64,000 bases of DNA from Eucommia ulmoides (taxonomy: Eukaryota > Streptophyta > Magnoliopsida > Garryales > Eucommiaceae). The notes beneath the pieces are model-generated. The model was not told the origin of the DNA and searched no databases. It saw nothing but the letters and a program-made list of their open reading frames with translations. Both the position numbers and the translations under genes were made by a program. The stretch lies in the NCBI GenBank assembly GCA_016647705.1, contig CM028335.1, forward strand, positions 8,218,818-8,282,817, read 5' to 3'. Of this stretch, positions 1-12,245 are shown one piece after another. Positions within the stretch are counted from its first letter, which is position 1. The number at the start of each line of letters is the position of its first letter.

Positions 1-487
1 AGAAACTAGACGTTAACATTCACACAACAATCAGAAATCAAATCAGAATGTTAATGTTCGCATAATAGATTACGTACATCAATGTTTACGAAACAGATAC
101 AGGATGTAAATGTTTACGAAACAGATTTCAAACATGAACATTTACTGATTTGCACAATAACTAATTTCTTGTTCACATATCCAATATTACCGAAACAAGA
201 ATTATTTCGGATAAAATTTAAATGACCAATAAACAAGTATTGTCCCAACAATATTATAACTAAGCAATTAAGATAGTCAAATATCGTTTCAAGATCTACA
301 TAAACAAGAATTTTTAAATTTTAAAATACACAAATTCCCAAATTATTATCTTAAAATTTCTGAATATAAAATCAAATATGTTTTAGGATTGTTGATGGTA
401 ATTACTGAAATTTTAAAATAAATACTTAAATAATCATGGAATAAAACTAATAATAGTTGAACAATATATATGAACATTACTAATTAT
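1..487 (-). repeat. LTR fragment duplicating 25131-25624, abutting gap
   Basis: The first 318 bases are identical to 25131-25448. The last 170 bases differ only by missing single bases or short units in A/T runs. The block ends at the N gap. It is part of the same reverse-oriented LTR seen at 24042-26630 and carries the same repeated TTTACG..AACAGA motifs. The clustering of deletions next to the gap looks like an unpolished contig end. A very young second LTR copy is the alternative. Confidence 0.85.
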
Positions 488-587
488 NNNNNNNNNNNNN
501 NNNNNNNNNNNNNNNNNNNNNNNNNNNNNNNNNNNNNNNNNNNNNNNNNNNNNNNNNNNNNNNNNNNNNNNNNNNNNNNNNNNNNNN
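488..587. other. assembly gap (100 N)
   Basis: One hundred consecutive N bases, the conventional size for a scaffold gap of unknown length. The sequences on the two sides are unrelated: an LTR piece on the left, a MITE-like end on the right. Confidence 1.
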
Positions 588-705
588 TGGGAATGAAATG
601 GAAACAGAAACAAAAATTACCAAACGCTATTCCCAAACAGAATTCCCAAAAATCTGGGAATGGAATGGGAATTTCTGGGATGGGTGGGTTACCAAACGGG
701 GCCGA
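588..705. mobile_element. right end of a GGGAATGG-type MITE, truncated by the gap
   Basis: The stretch is built of repeated words such as gggaatgg, ttcccaaa and ttaccaaacg, and ends at accaaacggggcc. This composition and the ACCAAACG terminus resemble the foldback MITE at 35023-36264. The left end is lost in the gap, so no target-site duplication can be checked. Confidence 0.5.
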
Positions 706-1270
706 AAGTGTCGATGTTCACAAACAATATATATGCTGAATGTAACACTATCTGATCTTGTCAAAAATTCAAATACAATATGAGTATTGAATGTAACAAC
801 TGTGTATGTTGAATGTAACATTGTCTGAATTAAATATAAGAAAAATGACCTATTAATCCCAAACATATGAGATATCTTCTCACCATCCAAGACACTTTAA
901 TCGACCTAACTAAACCAAATTTAAATTCTCATCATGCTCAAAACTTGATAATCCGAAACATAATAAGTTGAAGTAACTTTTAGTCATTCCAAAAATAAAA
1001 TCAACTGAAGAACAAACAATAAGGTGTCAATGCTCACCAAACAATATACGTGTTGAATGTAATACTATCTGATATTGTCAAAAATTCAAATACAATGTGA
1101 GTGTTGAATGTAACAACTGTGTGTGTTGAATGTAACATTGTCTGAATCTTGACATAATTTAAAAAACCTGTTTGAACAAACACAAATTGTGTGTGTTGAA
1201 TGTAACACTCAATTCGAACATGAGGAAAGAGAATGTAACACTGTCTACGTGTTGAATATAGCACAGTCTA
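706..1270. repeat. interspersed tgttgaatgtaaca repeats with a large direct repeat
   Basis: The word tgttgaatgtaaca and close variants recur about nine times. Two blocks, about 712-835 and 1027-1147, are direct repeats of each other of roughly 120 bp. They share the order box, tatctgat, tcaaaaattcaaata, box, box, ttgtctgaat. No coding function is visible; short open frames here are shadows of the repeat. Confidence 0.75.
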
Positions 1271-2460
1271 AAATGAATTTATAAATTTTTCTTAAAACAC
1301 ATTTTCAATACCTCACCCAAATAGTACCTTAGTATCATAAATTGGGAAAAGCAAGTTACATTGATACTCAAGACATTTCATCAAACATTGAATGCTCATG
1401 AACTAATGAACATAAAATTCAAAAAGAAACGCATCAAAACAAACCAAAACAATAACACCATGATGATCAATGCATGAATCCTCAATAGCATTGAATAGAT
1501 TTGAAGAACATAATTACCTCTAGTGCAATAAAAGAGCAAAACAAATAGCAAAAAATTGTTCTTCAATGAAAGTTAGATTTTGTAATTTCCACAGAAGTTC
1601 AGAAACCTCAATACCTCCCCGAATGAGGGAATGAACTTCCAATTAAGATTGAGGATGAAACCTTGTTTAATTAATTAAGTTGTTATGTTGTGTCAATTCC
1701 AATCAATTTGTAATTTAATGCTTAAGGTTTTTGTTTCAATTAAATAAATTATTTCATCTTTAATATCATATATTATTGATTGTTTTAAATTATTTAATAC
1801 TTGAATTTGTATTGTAAAACAAATAATATCTTTTGAATATATATTTTTCATTAAATTGTATACATATAATACTTAAGAATGATTTATTTGATTTGGACTA
1901 ATCATGCTTTGATTATATGTCTACGAAGAATTCTATTGTTAGCTAATTTGATTTATTGATGGAATATTTATTGCTAAGAAATTCTTGATAAAATTAGTAT
2001 TAATCATGATCTTATCAGTCGGCATCCCATATGAATTTAAGCTTACATGGTTGGTATCACTTTATAAAATTGCATTAATCTATTTATGATACCATATATT
2101 TGATCATCTGAATATATATGACATTTCAGTCTGTTGCATGTGGATATATTTATTGGCATACAACTAATATCTCTTGTTCCGTAAATGATTATTATTCTAA
2201 AAGAGAATTAAAATTTTATGGAAGAAATATGCATTTATCCATGTTTATGCATGCATTAGATCTATGTTGATTGATCATAAGTTATTCTTGAGATACGCTT
2301 CCTAATCTAGTGCATTAAAGATTACATGGCTTAATTCTATCTAATAGGAAGGCATTATTTGGTTTCATGAGTAGGACATGTGAACTTAACTGAAATTATA
2401 TAATTGCAGGCTATTTTTTTTGAAATATTTTGATTGCCTCAAGTTTATTATCCTATGCAT
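1271..2460. other. AT-rich stretch without recognised gene
   Basis: No recognisable protein, tRNA or complete repeat boundary. It lies upstream of the 3' end of a copia element and may include its non-coding 3' internal region, but no homologous copy in this window confirms that. Confidence 0.4.
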
Positions 2461-3114
2461 GAATTTGCTTGTTTACAATTATTTAGGGGGACAAGTTTTT
2501 ATAAGTGGGGCAATAATGTGTTATGCTTAAATTGAAGAAAAAAAATGATATTGAATATTTTGATACTTTCGATTAGCTTATTAATAGATTCACTAAACCT
2601 CTAGCGGAAAATTGAAAGCCAGTTCGTAAAAAATCATTTGAGATTTAGGGATGACTAGGCACAATGATGTTTGTATAGAGTAGTGATATTTTTAGTTCTT
2701 TTTTCCCACTTTTTGAGATGAGAAAGAGGGAGAGAATATATTAATATTTTATTAAATATCTATAGTTGAATTGATTGCTAAAAAGGGGAAGACATAAAGG
2801 GGAAAACCATAGTTGTGCTTAAAACGAGTTAGTTAATGTATAGATTTTGTTTGCCTAAGCATTGCATTGTTATAGGGGGAGAACAATATTGATCTGATCA
2901 TGTTACTTTATTGAATATCTATAACTATTCTATTGATCATATTTTGTGCTTCATTGAATATCTGATGAACTTATTGAATTATCTTCATGATTGTGCTTTA
3001 TCGAGTTAAAAAAAAAAAAAAAAAAAAAAGGTCCTCGAATTTAGGGGGAGTATGGTTACTTATTATTTTCACAAAAATATCAAAGTTAATTGTCATCATA
3101 AAAAAGGTGGAGAT
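2461..3114 (+). mobile_element. 3' internal region of a SIRE-like copia element with PPT
   Basis: Several purine blocks (agggggaca, aaggggaa, aggggga) occur, then a conserved stretch 'tcctcgaatttag ... atcaaagttaattgtcatcat' that also occurs at 62114-62186 just before another LTR. The final purine run at 3099-3113 acts as the polypurine tract. The LTR starts directly after it. A 22-base A run lies at 3008-3029. Confidence 0.75.
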
Positions 3115-4107
3115 TGTTGATCCAAAGAATTTGATGGATAATTAAATTTCGATATTTTTGGTGAAACTAATGAGTTTATTGAGTATTTCAATAATAAAGT
3201 TTCATTGACGTTTTAATTATCAAAACAATTGTTGAAGAAGGTTATGGATACAAGAGACTGACAAAAAGAAGAGCATTAAGAGACCAAAGGTTTTGAATAA
3301 TCTAGGGAAAAATAACTCAGGTTAATTTTTACTCTTAATGTATCCCGATTAGGATTACACACGACACAAAAATGATTTTATGATTATGTTGTGTTTTATA
3401 GGATACTAATTAGTTAAACATATTTGCTCCTATATGAAATTGAAGAAGAAATATTGATTTATGAAAGATTAGAAAATAAAATTGATTTAAAGTGTCATTT
3501 AAGTTAATTGAGAAAAGAAATCTGTTAAAGGGGTAAAAACGTTGAAGAGTTGAGGTAAAAATATTGATTAAGGAAGAGGAGTTCCAATAGGATCAGTCAA
3601 ACAACCAACATGGTTCGGTCAATCGATGAGAAGGAACTGGGAAATGGTTTAGTCTCTGAATCATTCAGTTGATAGCTAGGTCAACCTGTGGCCAAAGATG
3701 AGACTCTCTGAATCGATAGGTCAACAAACCAAAGTAGAGCGATCGACCTACCATAGCTGGATTTTGGCCTGGGGAACTCTCTGAATCATTCAGTTGATAG
3801 ACCAAGGAGTAGCGGTCGACCGATGGGCTAGAACTTTTGGCTTGGGCTACAACCTGAATTGATCGGTTAACTTGAAGTGATTGGTCGGTCAACCGATGGT
3901 TCGGTTTCAGGTTTAGAGGATTTCATGGATCTTTTTCAAAAGTAGCCATTACTAGCCATTTTATGGTTAGAATCTGAGAGATATCGTAGGGATTTGATGG
4001 TATTTAAGATATGTCATTGATATTTTGTTATCTCTATAGATATGGTTCATATAATTTAATTATTTCTCAAATTGGTACATATAATTCTTTCTATCATATT
4101 TAATTGA
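3115..4107 (+). mobile_element. SIRE-like copia LTR, 5' part, truncated by Athila insertion
   Basis: It starts TGTTGATCC after a polypurine tract, as at 62201, and is collinear with 56134-57060 and 62201-63130. It carries the family's GTCGACC/GTCAACC boxes at 3609-3900. Homology stops near 4107, where Athila-like LTR sequence begins. The rest of this LTR was not found to the right of that element. Confidence 0.8.
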
Positions 4108-5383
4108 GTTTGAGGTAGTTTTTTGAGTGTTTTAGAAATATTTTATTGCGCTTATGTTCGTTTTGATGTAAATCAGGTGTAGGGACGTAAACGGTTGATA
4201 ATCAAGAAAAACGATAGGAAATTGAAGGAAAAATGATGAAAAATATCAAAGAAAGTGTAGCAGCTTCACCACTGTAGCGGTAAAACAACAGAGAAACTTT
4301 CTATTCAATCACCACTGTAACGGTGAAAGAATAGAAAGCCTACTGGTCGCCCACCACTGCAGTGATGAAATCCACCACTACAGCAGTCAAAAGACATAGA
4401 CATTTTTTAGATATTTTTTATCTTTATCTTATACCCTTTTCCTACCAAAAACTTCAAAACATTCCACACTTGGTCTTAGCCTATTTTTCAGTGCTTGAAG
4501 AGGATAAATCATTTGTGAAGAAGAGGAAAAAATTTCTGATCGGTTTTAGCGAAAGTACACTGCTCCACTCTCAGATTTACCCTTTCTATCCTTATTTCCC
4601 TCTTTATATCTAAATGTTTTATCTTGAATGATGATATATTTATCTTGTTTTAATGTTTGTATGGTTGTGATCATGGTAGGCTAGATAGATATTATCTAGG
4701 GATTGATGTATTTTATGTATATACACGTTTAATTGAATATACGTTTCTTTAACATTTGTTTGTCTAAATCGGATTGTGTTTACCGTTTTATTACAATCTT
4801 GATATGCTTGTTATGGTATTAGGGTTGATTTTTAGAATACGGGGTTTAACACTCGGGATAGGTAACCTCGGATTCGGATTAGGGTTAAACACATCGCGAC
4901 AATCTAATGACCCGGGAGGGTATTAGAAAATGTGCAATCCATGAGGTTGGTCAAGACTCATGTGACCAAGTATCGTATAAAGGCTAGACAGGGACGTCGG
5001 CGTTGACACGAAGTCACATATTCGTTCACTTTACGCTCGGGAAAGGTAGTGAGCAAGTTTATGATACCTAGGTTTCCGGATAGGATAAACACCGTTATTG
5101 TAAACTAAACGAATTCAAACATGTATTAGTGAACGAAATTAATTCTTAGGTAATCCATTTTATTAGAATTAATCCAATAGTTATTAGTTTAATTTAGTTT
5201 TTCAATTAACAATCTCAAAACAATTCTTGAACCGTCTAGATAATATAAGACTATGTCAATTGCAATATTCAATTAATCCAAAAATATTTCCCAGAGGACG
5301 ACACTCGATCGTAAGATCCATTACATTAAAACTTGACCTCGCGCACTTGTGAGTTAAATCAAGACGTGAAAAAGTTGCGTTCA
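4108..5383 (+). repeat. B1 5' LTR (5'-truncated)
   Basis: Collinear with 21458-22789 over nearly all its length. It ends in CA just before the short spacer and PBS. It contains CACCACTGCAGTGGTGA-like boxes at 4265-4392. The opposite terminus TGATAGGTTG is absent. Confidence 0.88.
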
Positions 5384-5389
5384 AGTTTT

Positions 5390-5407
5390 TGGGGCCATTG
5401 CCGGGGA
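5390..5407 (+). promoter_or_regulatory. primer-binding site, tRNA-Asp type
   Basis: tggggccattgccgggga differs at two positions from TGGCGCCGTTGCCGGGGA, the complement of the 3' end of plant tRNA-Asp used by Athila elements. It lies six bases after the LTR end. Confidence 0.85.
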
Positions 5408-5539
5408 ACGGTGTAGTGATTGGTTGATATGACTACTAAATAGTTGAATATAATCTTGACAGTTCTTTTGTTTTATTTTTGTTTCATTTGTTTTTGAATT
5501 TTTTTTATTTGTTGTGATCAGCAGCATGTTGCAACGTTG

Positions 5540-6898
5540 AAGTTTGGAATTCTTGACTCTTGATCCTGAGATCGAGCGTACCTTGAGAAACGTTAAGAGA
5601 GAAGAGGCCAACTCCAAGCCATAGCCGACGAGGACATGATCGTATGCCACATATTCCTGGCAATCGCCAGTTCTACAGGCACTACCACAGTAGCCTCCGG
5701 AGCCAAAAGTTCACAACGGGTCCTTAGGTATACAATCGACTCGTTATGTTTAACAACTACTCAGGATTCGGAGGCAGCTGATCCAGGCCAATAATTTCAA
5801 GTTGATACCGCCCTAATCAATATGGTCTAACCAAATCATATGGCGAGAATCTCCACGAAAACCCAAATATCAACCTGGCTACATTTTTTGAAATTTGTGA
5901 TACAGTGAAAATCAACAGGGTTGCTGAGAGAGTGATACGATTGAGCTTGTTTTTGTTTTCACTTTGTGACAGAGCAGGGGGTTGGTTCCACGATTCAACC
6001 GGAAGGATCAACACTTAGGAGGACCTAGCACAGAGGTTCCTTACCAAGTTCAACCCACATTCAAAGACGTTGCAGCTAAGAGGTGAAATTGCACAATTTC
6101 GCCAACGGGATTTTGAGCCATTATGTGAAGCGGGGGAGAGGTTCAAAGATTTATTGTGTAAGTTCCCCCAACACGGGTACTAGGATTGATTTCAAACCCA
6201 CTCTTTTACAACAGGTTCGATGGCCAAACAATAACCATAGTGGATGTTGCCTTGGGAGGATCGTTGTTGTTAAAGACTCCAGATGAAGCCATGCTCTTTT
6301 AGAAGAAATGCGGCTCATAATTGCCAAAGGCCAAACCAAAGGAATATGGGATGAAAGGTAGCTTTAATTCATGAGGTCGATCCTTTTGCAACCTTATTGG
6401 CCCAAGTTTCTAAGCTAACGAACAATTAGTTACCTTCTCAACCAAAGAGCTTCGTCGAGCCATGAAACGGAAAACGTTGCAAGTAGTTCACAATCGAGAG
6501 TAGTTAGTGAGTTCGAATGTCATTTTCAACAATCGGCTTATACTTTTAGGCCCACCGCCAATATCCCGACTCACTATCACCCTAGAATTCCCAATCATGA
6601 GAATTTTCGTATGCGAATAATCAGAACACATCGTGACTGCCTCTCAGATATGGATCACAGCTCAAGGATACCAATAGATGCAACAAAACTATCAAATGCA
6701 ACAACCTCCAATGCAAATCCAAAGTTAAACTTAGAGGCCATACTTGGTTCATTTATGAAGACTCAAATCATTATGCGTGAAACGCATAACCGGCTTGACA
6801 AGCATGAGACGAGACAAGACACGATTGAGACCATGTGTACCAACACGAATGCAGCTATGAAGTCATTGGAAACTCAAATCGATCAACTTGAAATATGA
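5540..6898 (+). pseudogene. Athila-type gag of B1, first part
   Basis: Gag is the structural capsid polyprotein of the element. In the frame through 5840-6170 the sequence reads like the Athila Retrotrans_gag domain: an NINLATFFEICDTVKIN-like start, then RLSLFLFSL, a LAQRFLTKFNPHSKT block and IAQFRQRDFEPLCEAGERFKDLL. The stretch 6210-6420 matches the following variable linker. Codons 6611-6898 encode a heptad-rich tail (NRLDKHETRQDTIE..LETQIDQLE) typical of the Athila gag C-terminus. There are several stops and frame changes. The continuation lies at 13544 after the nested element. Confidence 0.8.
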
Positions 6899-6905
6899 TC
6901 CAGAG

Positions 6906-6910
6906 CAAAC
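6906..6910. repeat. target-site duplication caaac, left copy
   Basis: caaac directly before the LTR start at 6911 is repeated at 13539-13543 directly after the LTR end at 13538. This is a 5-bp duplication expected for LTR retrotransposon integration. Confidence 0.9.
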
Positions 6911-7134
6911 TAATAGGTGTAAACTACCTATATATTTTCAAACCGAAATTGTTAGTTTTTTTAGTATGTTTATTATGTTTTAATACATTTTAATGTGTTT
7001 TTATTCTTTTTGTATCAAATCAGGTGTGTGGGGGTGAAACGAGATGAAAACAGATAAAAACACATCACATCGGATCAAAGATGTAGAAGAACGGTGGAAA
7101 AAGGACAAATAAGCCAAATGTCGAACTGTAGTTT

Positions 7135-7320
7135 CACCCCTAGGCGGTCAAAATGCTGAGAAGGTCCTAAAGTCTCTGAAGTTTCACCGCCTAGGCGGTG
7201 AAACCACGGCCTAGGTGGTTAAAATGCAGAGACTTGGTTCAATGTTCCACTGCCTAGGCGGTCATTCTAACCGACATTCCCACCGCCTAGGCAGTGATCC
7301 CACCGGCTAGGCGGTCACCT
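7135..7320. promoter_or_regulatory. array of CCGCCTAGGCGGTGA palindromic boxes
   Basis: About eight copies of a near-palindrome with core CCTAGG, spaced 15-40 bp apart, immediately upstream of the TATA-like tatttatacc at 7345-7354. The same box recurs in the LTRs at 31325 and 41626 and inside the element at 41626-47676. A role in promoter control is inferred from position. Confidence 0.7.
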
Positions 7321-7344
7321 CTACACAGATTTAGACATTTTCCC

Positions 7345-7354
7345 TATTTATACC
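7345..7354 (+). promoter_or_regulatory. putative TATA box of A' LTR
   Basis: tatttatacc followed by a pyrimidine-rich leader, at the same relative place as tatttatatc at 42111-42120 in a related LTR. Confidence 0.55.
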
Positions 7355-8760
7355 CCTTCCTCTCTTCTCTTTTAACCATTAGAGCCTAATAGACTTAGGA
7401 TATTTTGAGAGAAGTTTAGGGAGTTCTCAATCATTCCTAAGGAGATCACATTACAAAGAAGGGGAGCGATCTCAAACGTTTTTATCGACAAATCTTTGAA
7501 CTAGGCTAAGTTTCTCTTGTTCCTTCCTTTATTTCTTAACTTAGGAGTATTTTTTTAGTATGTTTAGCTCTATTTTAATTGTATAATCGGCAATGGCCTT
7601 GAGCTAAATAGGTGTTTGTCTAGGGAATAATATAATTTATAAAAGTGTTGTTTTGTTTGAGTTTGGTGTTTCATTAATGTGTGTTTTATAATAATTTCGA
7701 TTGTGTTTATCGATTTGTCATGAATATTATGCTTGTTAAGATAATTAGAGAATACGGGGTTTGATACTTGGGAGAAGTAATCCAAAATTCGGATTAGGGT
7801 AAACACAACACGACAATCTAACGACCCGGGAGGGCATTAGAAAGTGTGCAATCAATGACGTTGGGACGAGACTCACGTGACTTAGCGTCGTTAAGACGTT
7901 GAGGAGGACTTCTTCGTTGATGTGAAGTCACGTATTCACTCGTCTTACACTCAGGAGAGATGACGAGTAAGTTTACGAACTGAGATTGTCACACCCCCAC
8001 CTTGGGCCCCCACTACCTAAGGCCGGGCGTGACGTCCCCCTCGACCCTACCTGACAAAACAACCAAATACATACATATATTGTATAAATGCACTTGTTCT
8101 GCTATCAATATTTTCTTTTCCCAAAAATAATATCATCTATTTACTCATTGCAAAAAATATATGAGACCATATCCATCCCCAATATCTATACAATAAAGAA
8201 ACCACAAAAACGCCAAACCTTCCACGGTTCGCCTCCAATCGGCCCACTCCCAAAAATGACACTACCTCCAAACTCTACCTAGTGCTAGTAGTGGATCCAC
8301 TCCTAGCCGTGGTACCTAAAACCAATATTTTATTGGTGTACTGTCTTCATAATAAAAATATTTTATGGATCAAGCACATTTATTAAACACCACATTTCAA
8401 AATATAATATCATATATAGCATACCATGCTGGAAATCCAGTTTCACTGCCACCAATGTAATGAAATAATACATTTAAAACTCCCAATCCAAACATTTTAA
8501 GTCAACCAATGCAATAATATATTATGTCAACCCATTTAAAGTAATATATTTAAGCCAATCAATCCAGGCATTTCATTGTATGATAAAATACCGCACACCA
8601 CTTTCCTACTAGCCATTGGATCGTTTACCTCACGATCGGGAGTAACGACGGTACCGTAATCTGTACAACTATGTCATCTAAAGTGACTATTAGTGGTAGG
8701 GCCATTTATTATCCCCAATGGTAGGGGTACCACCCGCAGGATTTGTACTCTTAACGGGTC

Positions 8761-9025
8761 AATCCACCCTGCAGGACTTGCCTGACAGGCAATCCACATC
8801 TTGCAAGGTATATTCTCCTGACAAGAAGATAACAATATCCACCCTGCAGGTCGTGCCTGACAGGTAATCCACATCTCGCAGGACATATCCTCCTGACGAG
8901 AAGAAATCCACATCTCGCAAGACATATCTTCTTGAAGAGAAGACAACAATATCCACCCTACAGGTCGTGCCTGACAAGTAATCCACATCTCGTAGGACAT
9001 ATCTCCTTGACGAGAAGACAACTAT
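8761..9025. repeat. minisatellite, about 75-bp unit, 3.6 copies
   Basis: Units start atccaccctgcagg at about 8762, 8837 and 8951, with a partial unit at 8906 lacking the first 30 bases. Each holds gcctgaca, aatccacatct and a gacgagaaga end. Peptides read through it on the minus strand are repetitive shadows, not genes. Confidence 0.85.
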
Positions 9026-9515
9026 GACATAGTCGGATAATGAAACCACTTTCCACATTTAAAACCTATTTGATCTACAAAATTCATAAAATTATTCATT
9101 TTAAATAACACATTTTCCACAATTTATATGAAAATATAACTTTCTAAATTTACATAGAAGACAATACACTTACCTCGATTTTCGCACTACAAAAATAGTG
9201 AGGTTAGAAACTACCGGGACGCTGGCATTTGTGAACCTAATAACGATAGGTCTAAATTAACATTTTATTATTTAAAATAAACTAATCTGCAATGCGTGGC
9301 CCTAAAATGCACAATTCTTATTCCCCAAATTTAATTATGCAAAATTATTATTTTGTCCGTTTCGCTATGTTAATATTTACGATAAAAATTTATTAAGATT
9401 AACGATTATTAAATATCACTACGATTACAAAATTACTATTATGATTGCAAAAATTTTAATACTAACAATTTAATTTAATAAAAAATAATACCTGATTAAA
9501 ATTACCTGTTTCCGA

Positions 9516-9692
9516 ATTGCTCGAAGGCCGAGAAGTTAGTTTTCGAATTTTTTATTCGATTTTTCTCTCATTTTTTTTTCTTTTTCCCTTTTCTTCTTTC
9601 TTCTTTCTTTTTCTTTTATGTTTTCCATTTTCTAGTTCAGCCCGAACGCCGACCAACGCCACTCACCGCCAACTTCACCGTCGGCGATTAGA

Positions 9693-9724
<32 letters not shown>

Positions 9725-10090
9725 ACACACTGAAAACTCACACACACACCGTCACAGGATCGAATGGTGAGCAACAACACCCCTACACCCATAACAAGAC
9801 CGAATGGAGACACCGCACCACTGAACGACCGACACCTACGTACATAAAAAATCAATGACGACACACACACATACTCCGGTCCCTGAACAGAACAGAACAG
9901 AACACACACACTCGTACATACACCGCCGAACGATCACCATTCCAACCCACTCTATCAACGCAACACAACCCTTCGCCGATCACACACATCCCCACGACCG
10001 AATACCCCACCGGTCGAAACCACCTTCTCCCTCTCTCTGTTTTTTTTTTTTTTTTTCTTTTTCTTCTTCTTGTTTTGCTGTAATGGGTGT
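9516..10090. repeat. low-complexity: pyrimidine tracts and CA microsatellite
   Basis: T/C-rich runs at 9550-9630 and 10030-10075, and an (AC)n tract at about 9693-9730 with further CA-rich sequence to 9995. Open frames here arise from simple sequence. Confidence 0.8.
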
Positions 10091-10100
10091 GTGTATGGAG

Positions 10101-10177
<77 letters not shown>
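10101..10177. repeat. (AT)n microsatellite, about 38 units
   Basis: Uninterrupted alternating A and T over about 75 bp. It is self-complementary and able to extrude as a cruciform. Confidence 0.97.
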
Positions 10178-10180
<3 letters not shown>

Positions 10181-10746
10181 GTTTTCCTTCATGATGAAGA
10201 AAGAAAAAAAAAATTATTTAAATTACACTAATCCCCCTCAATTTTTTTTAAGTTCTTAGTTAAACCCAAAACCCAAAATTAATATTTTTAAAATTGCGAA
10301 TTAACCCCTAAAATTTTAAATTAAATAATAATTGACACAATCTACCTCGTTATTTCTAAATGTTCTAAAATACAACTAATATTATGCGTATGCACAAATT
10401 AGGGTCTTACAGAGATTGTCGGATAAGTCGAACACCGTTAACGTAAACTAAACGGGACCAAACACGTTTTTGTAAACAAAATTAATCCCTAGGCAAGCTT
10501 TTCCCTAAACATCTCATAATAGTATTAGTATAGTTTAATTAGTATTTTAGTATTAGTTTATATTAATTTTATTTACATTTGTTTTAGCCTAAATAAAAAT
10601 AGGTCATGATAAACACGGTACTCGATAATAATCACAACCAATCCCTGTGAACATGATACCCTTACTCTCCTCACCTTTACTAAAACTTGACCTTATATAC
10701 TTGCGAGTGAAAGTAGCAGCGTATTTACGCCCTACCAAGTTTTTAA

Positions 10747-12245
10747 TACTCCCAAACTCGGAATTTTGCTAATCCCGAGTGAAACACACGCAGTAAAAGA
10801 AAATATAACAACTAAAATGAAAAACACGAAAAACAAGTATGTGCAGGTTTTAAGTATCATCTACCGTCCAAACGAATTATCCCTCATCGGCCCTCAATTC
10901 TATCGAGTTCAAGCATAAAAACACACCATGTAGTGTTCTAGAATTTCAACATTTACAATAGTAAGTGCCATTATAGATCCTGTCAAAGTGTGTGTGCTTA
11001 AAACTCAAATATATAACTATCCGTTAATCGGATTGGATTATCCACCATATAAGCGCATGACAAAAAAAAAAAACAAAAAAAAACAAGGGTATAGGGAATC
11101 CATATGCTTGACCCGGGATCTATTCTCAACTAATGTAGGCTTGGAGGTTCAAAAAGATCAATAGGTATTAGTTCAATTTTGGAATAATGGCCACGGGTAT
11201 ATCGAAAATACAAAATACGTTAATCGTCGTTAACGTGACAATACCTAAGGCACATGCTTGGCTCTTTCCCACTCTCGAAACCCCATAGATATAATTGAAA
11301 CAACCCTAAACATAAATTTAAGAACTTCGTACTCACTTGTCAAAAAGAAATGAAAAATAAAAACCATATGTACACTTGATTTTTTTATTTTTATTTTCAA
11401 CGAACACACCCCCAAACTTATTCGATTGTTACAATTGAAGGGGTGTGTGAAATACAAAAGAAAAATAACAAGTGAGTACTTGAATACCGAACCAATATAA
11501 AGTTCTCCCTAACCCAACCGCTCACTTCAAGTAGCATTTGCAACTGCTAACTTGATTCTCTCAAAGTTGTGCCTTCGGTTTAACGATATAGGTTTGGAAA
11601 GAAGTTTAATCGGTCATGTGGTATTGGTTAAGTGTTCAGAATTGAAACAGTGTTTAGGCTTCGAAAGGGTAATGAAGGATAATAATATATCAAGGTAAGC
11701 TTAAAAGGCTCAAGCGAGAAAATGAATGTCTAAATCATATCCTCCGAACTACCTCGCCTAGGATTTTGCCTTGAATTTCCCCCAAATCAAGTTCTAAAAA
11801 CCCTAATGTCATGAATTTAGGTGATAGATATTCGTTTTCAGATCAATTAGACAGTTATATAATGAGTTTATGTGCTCATGCAAATAGGATCTATAATAAC
11901 TATTACTAAAACATAACATTGAACACATAGAATATACATATATGAGCTTTACGCCCAACCTCAACAAACAATCAGGGGACAGACTCATCATCGGGTAATG
12001 GTCCAGATAAAGTCAAAACTCCGCATAAAACAACAACTATCCTAAACTAACATGCACAAGTAAAACAAAACATAAACTACAACTAAACATATAATATTAT
12101 ACTAACACATCACACCCGACTTAAACAAGAAATGCCCCAAATAACCTAGTCGGCGATCCCAATGGCATGATAAAGCATTATAATGAAGACTAGGGTTTAG
12201 AACACATACCTGGGAGACGAGAGAATCTCGCCTCCAAATCAAATC
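10747..12245 (-). mobile_element. inverted 3' non-coding region of A' (PPT at left edge)
   Basis: The reverse complement matches the 3' non-coding regions at about 19800-21457 of B1 and 44400-46190 of element C. Shared blocks include the 'gttgaaattctagaacac' block near 10945 and the stretch around 11400-11450. The left edge is exactly the PPT/LTR boundary, read backwards (aatactcccaaactcgg at 10747). Confidence 0.85.

Larger units (their letters stand above)
7987..10411. mobile_element. solo LTR, 2425 bp, TSD gagat
   Basis: It starts TGTCACACCC and ends TCTTACA, with gagat at 7982-7986 and 10412-10416. The LTR of A' reads continuously across once it is removed. No internal retrotransposon sequence is present, so this is a solo LTR left by LTR-LTR recombination. 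It carries a 75-bp minisatellite, a CA microsatellite and a long AT microsatellite. LTR orientation is not certain. Confidence 0.88.
6911..10737 (+). repeat. A' 5' LTR, split by solo LTR
   Basis: 6911-7986 plus 10417-10737 gives about 1397 bp, similar to the other LTRs of this family (1388 and 1486 bp). It contains multiple GCCTAGGCGG boxes at 7135-7320 and a TATA-like tatttatacc at 7345. Confidence 0.85.

Noticed and set aside
4265-4400. Regularly spaced palindromes considered as a CRISPR-like array
   Set aside because: The boxes are imperfect, irregularly spaced, have no uniform spacers and lie within plant LTRs.
8674-9058. Minus-strand repetitive protein with CEMWITCQARP-like units
   Set aside because: Both minus frames follow the 75-bp minisatellite inside an LTR; there is no start context or conserved domain.
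9517-10192. Thr/His-rich and Tyr/Ile-rich open frames
   Set aside because: Products of CA and AT microsatellites and pyrimidine tracts inside the solo LTR.
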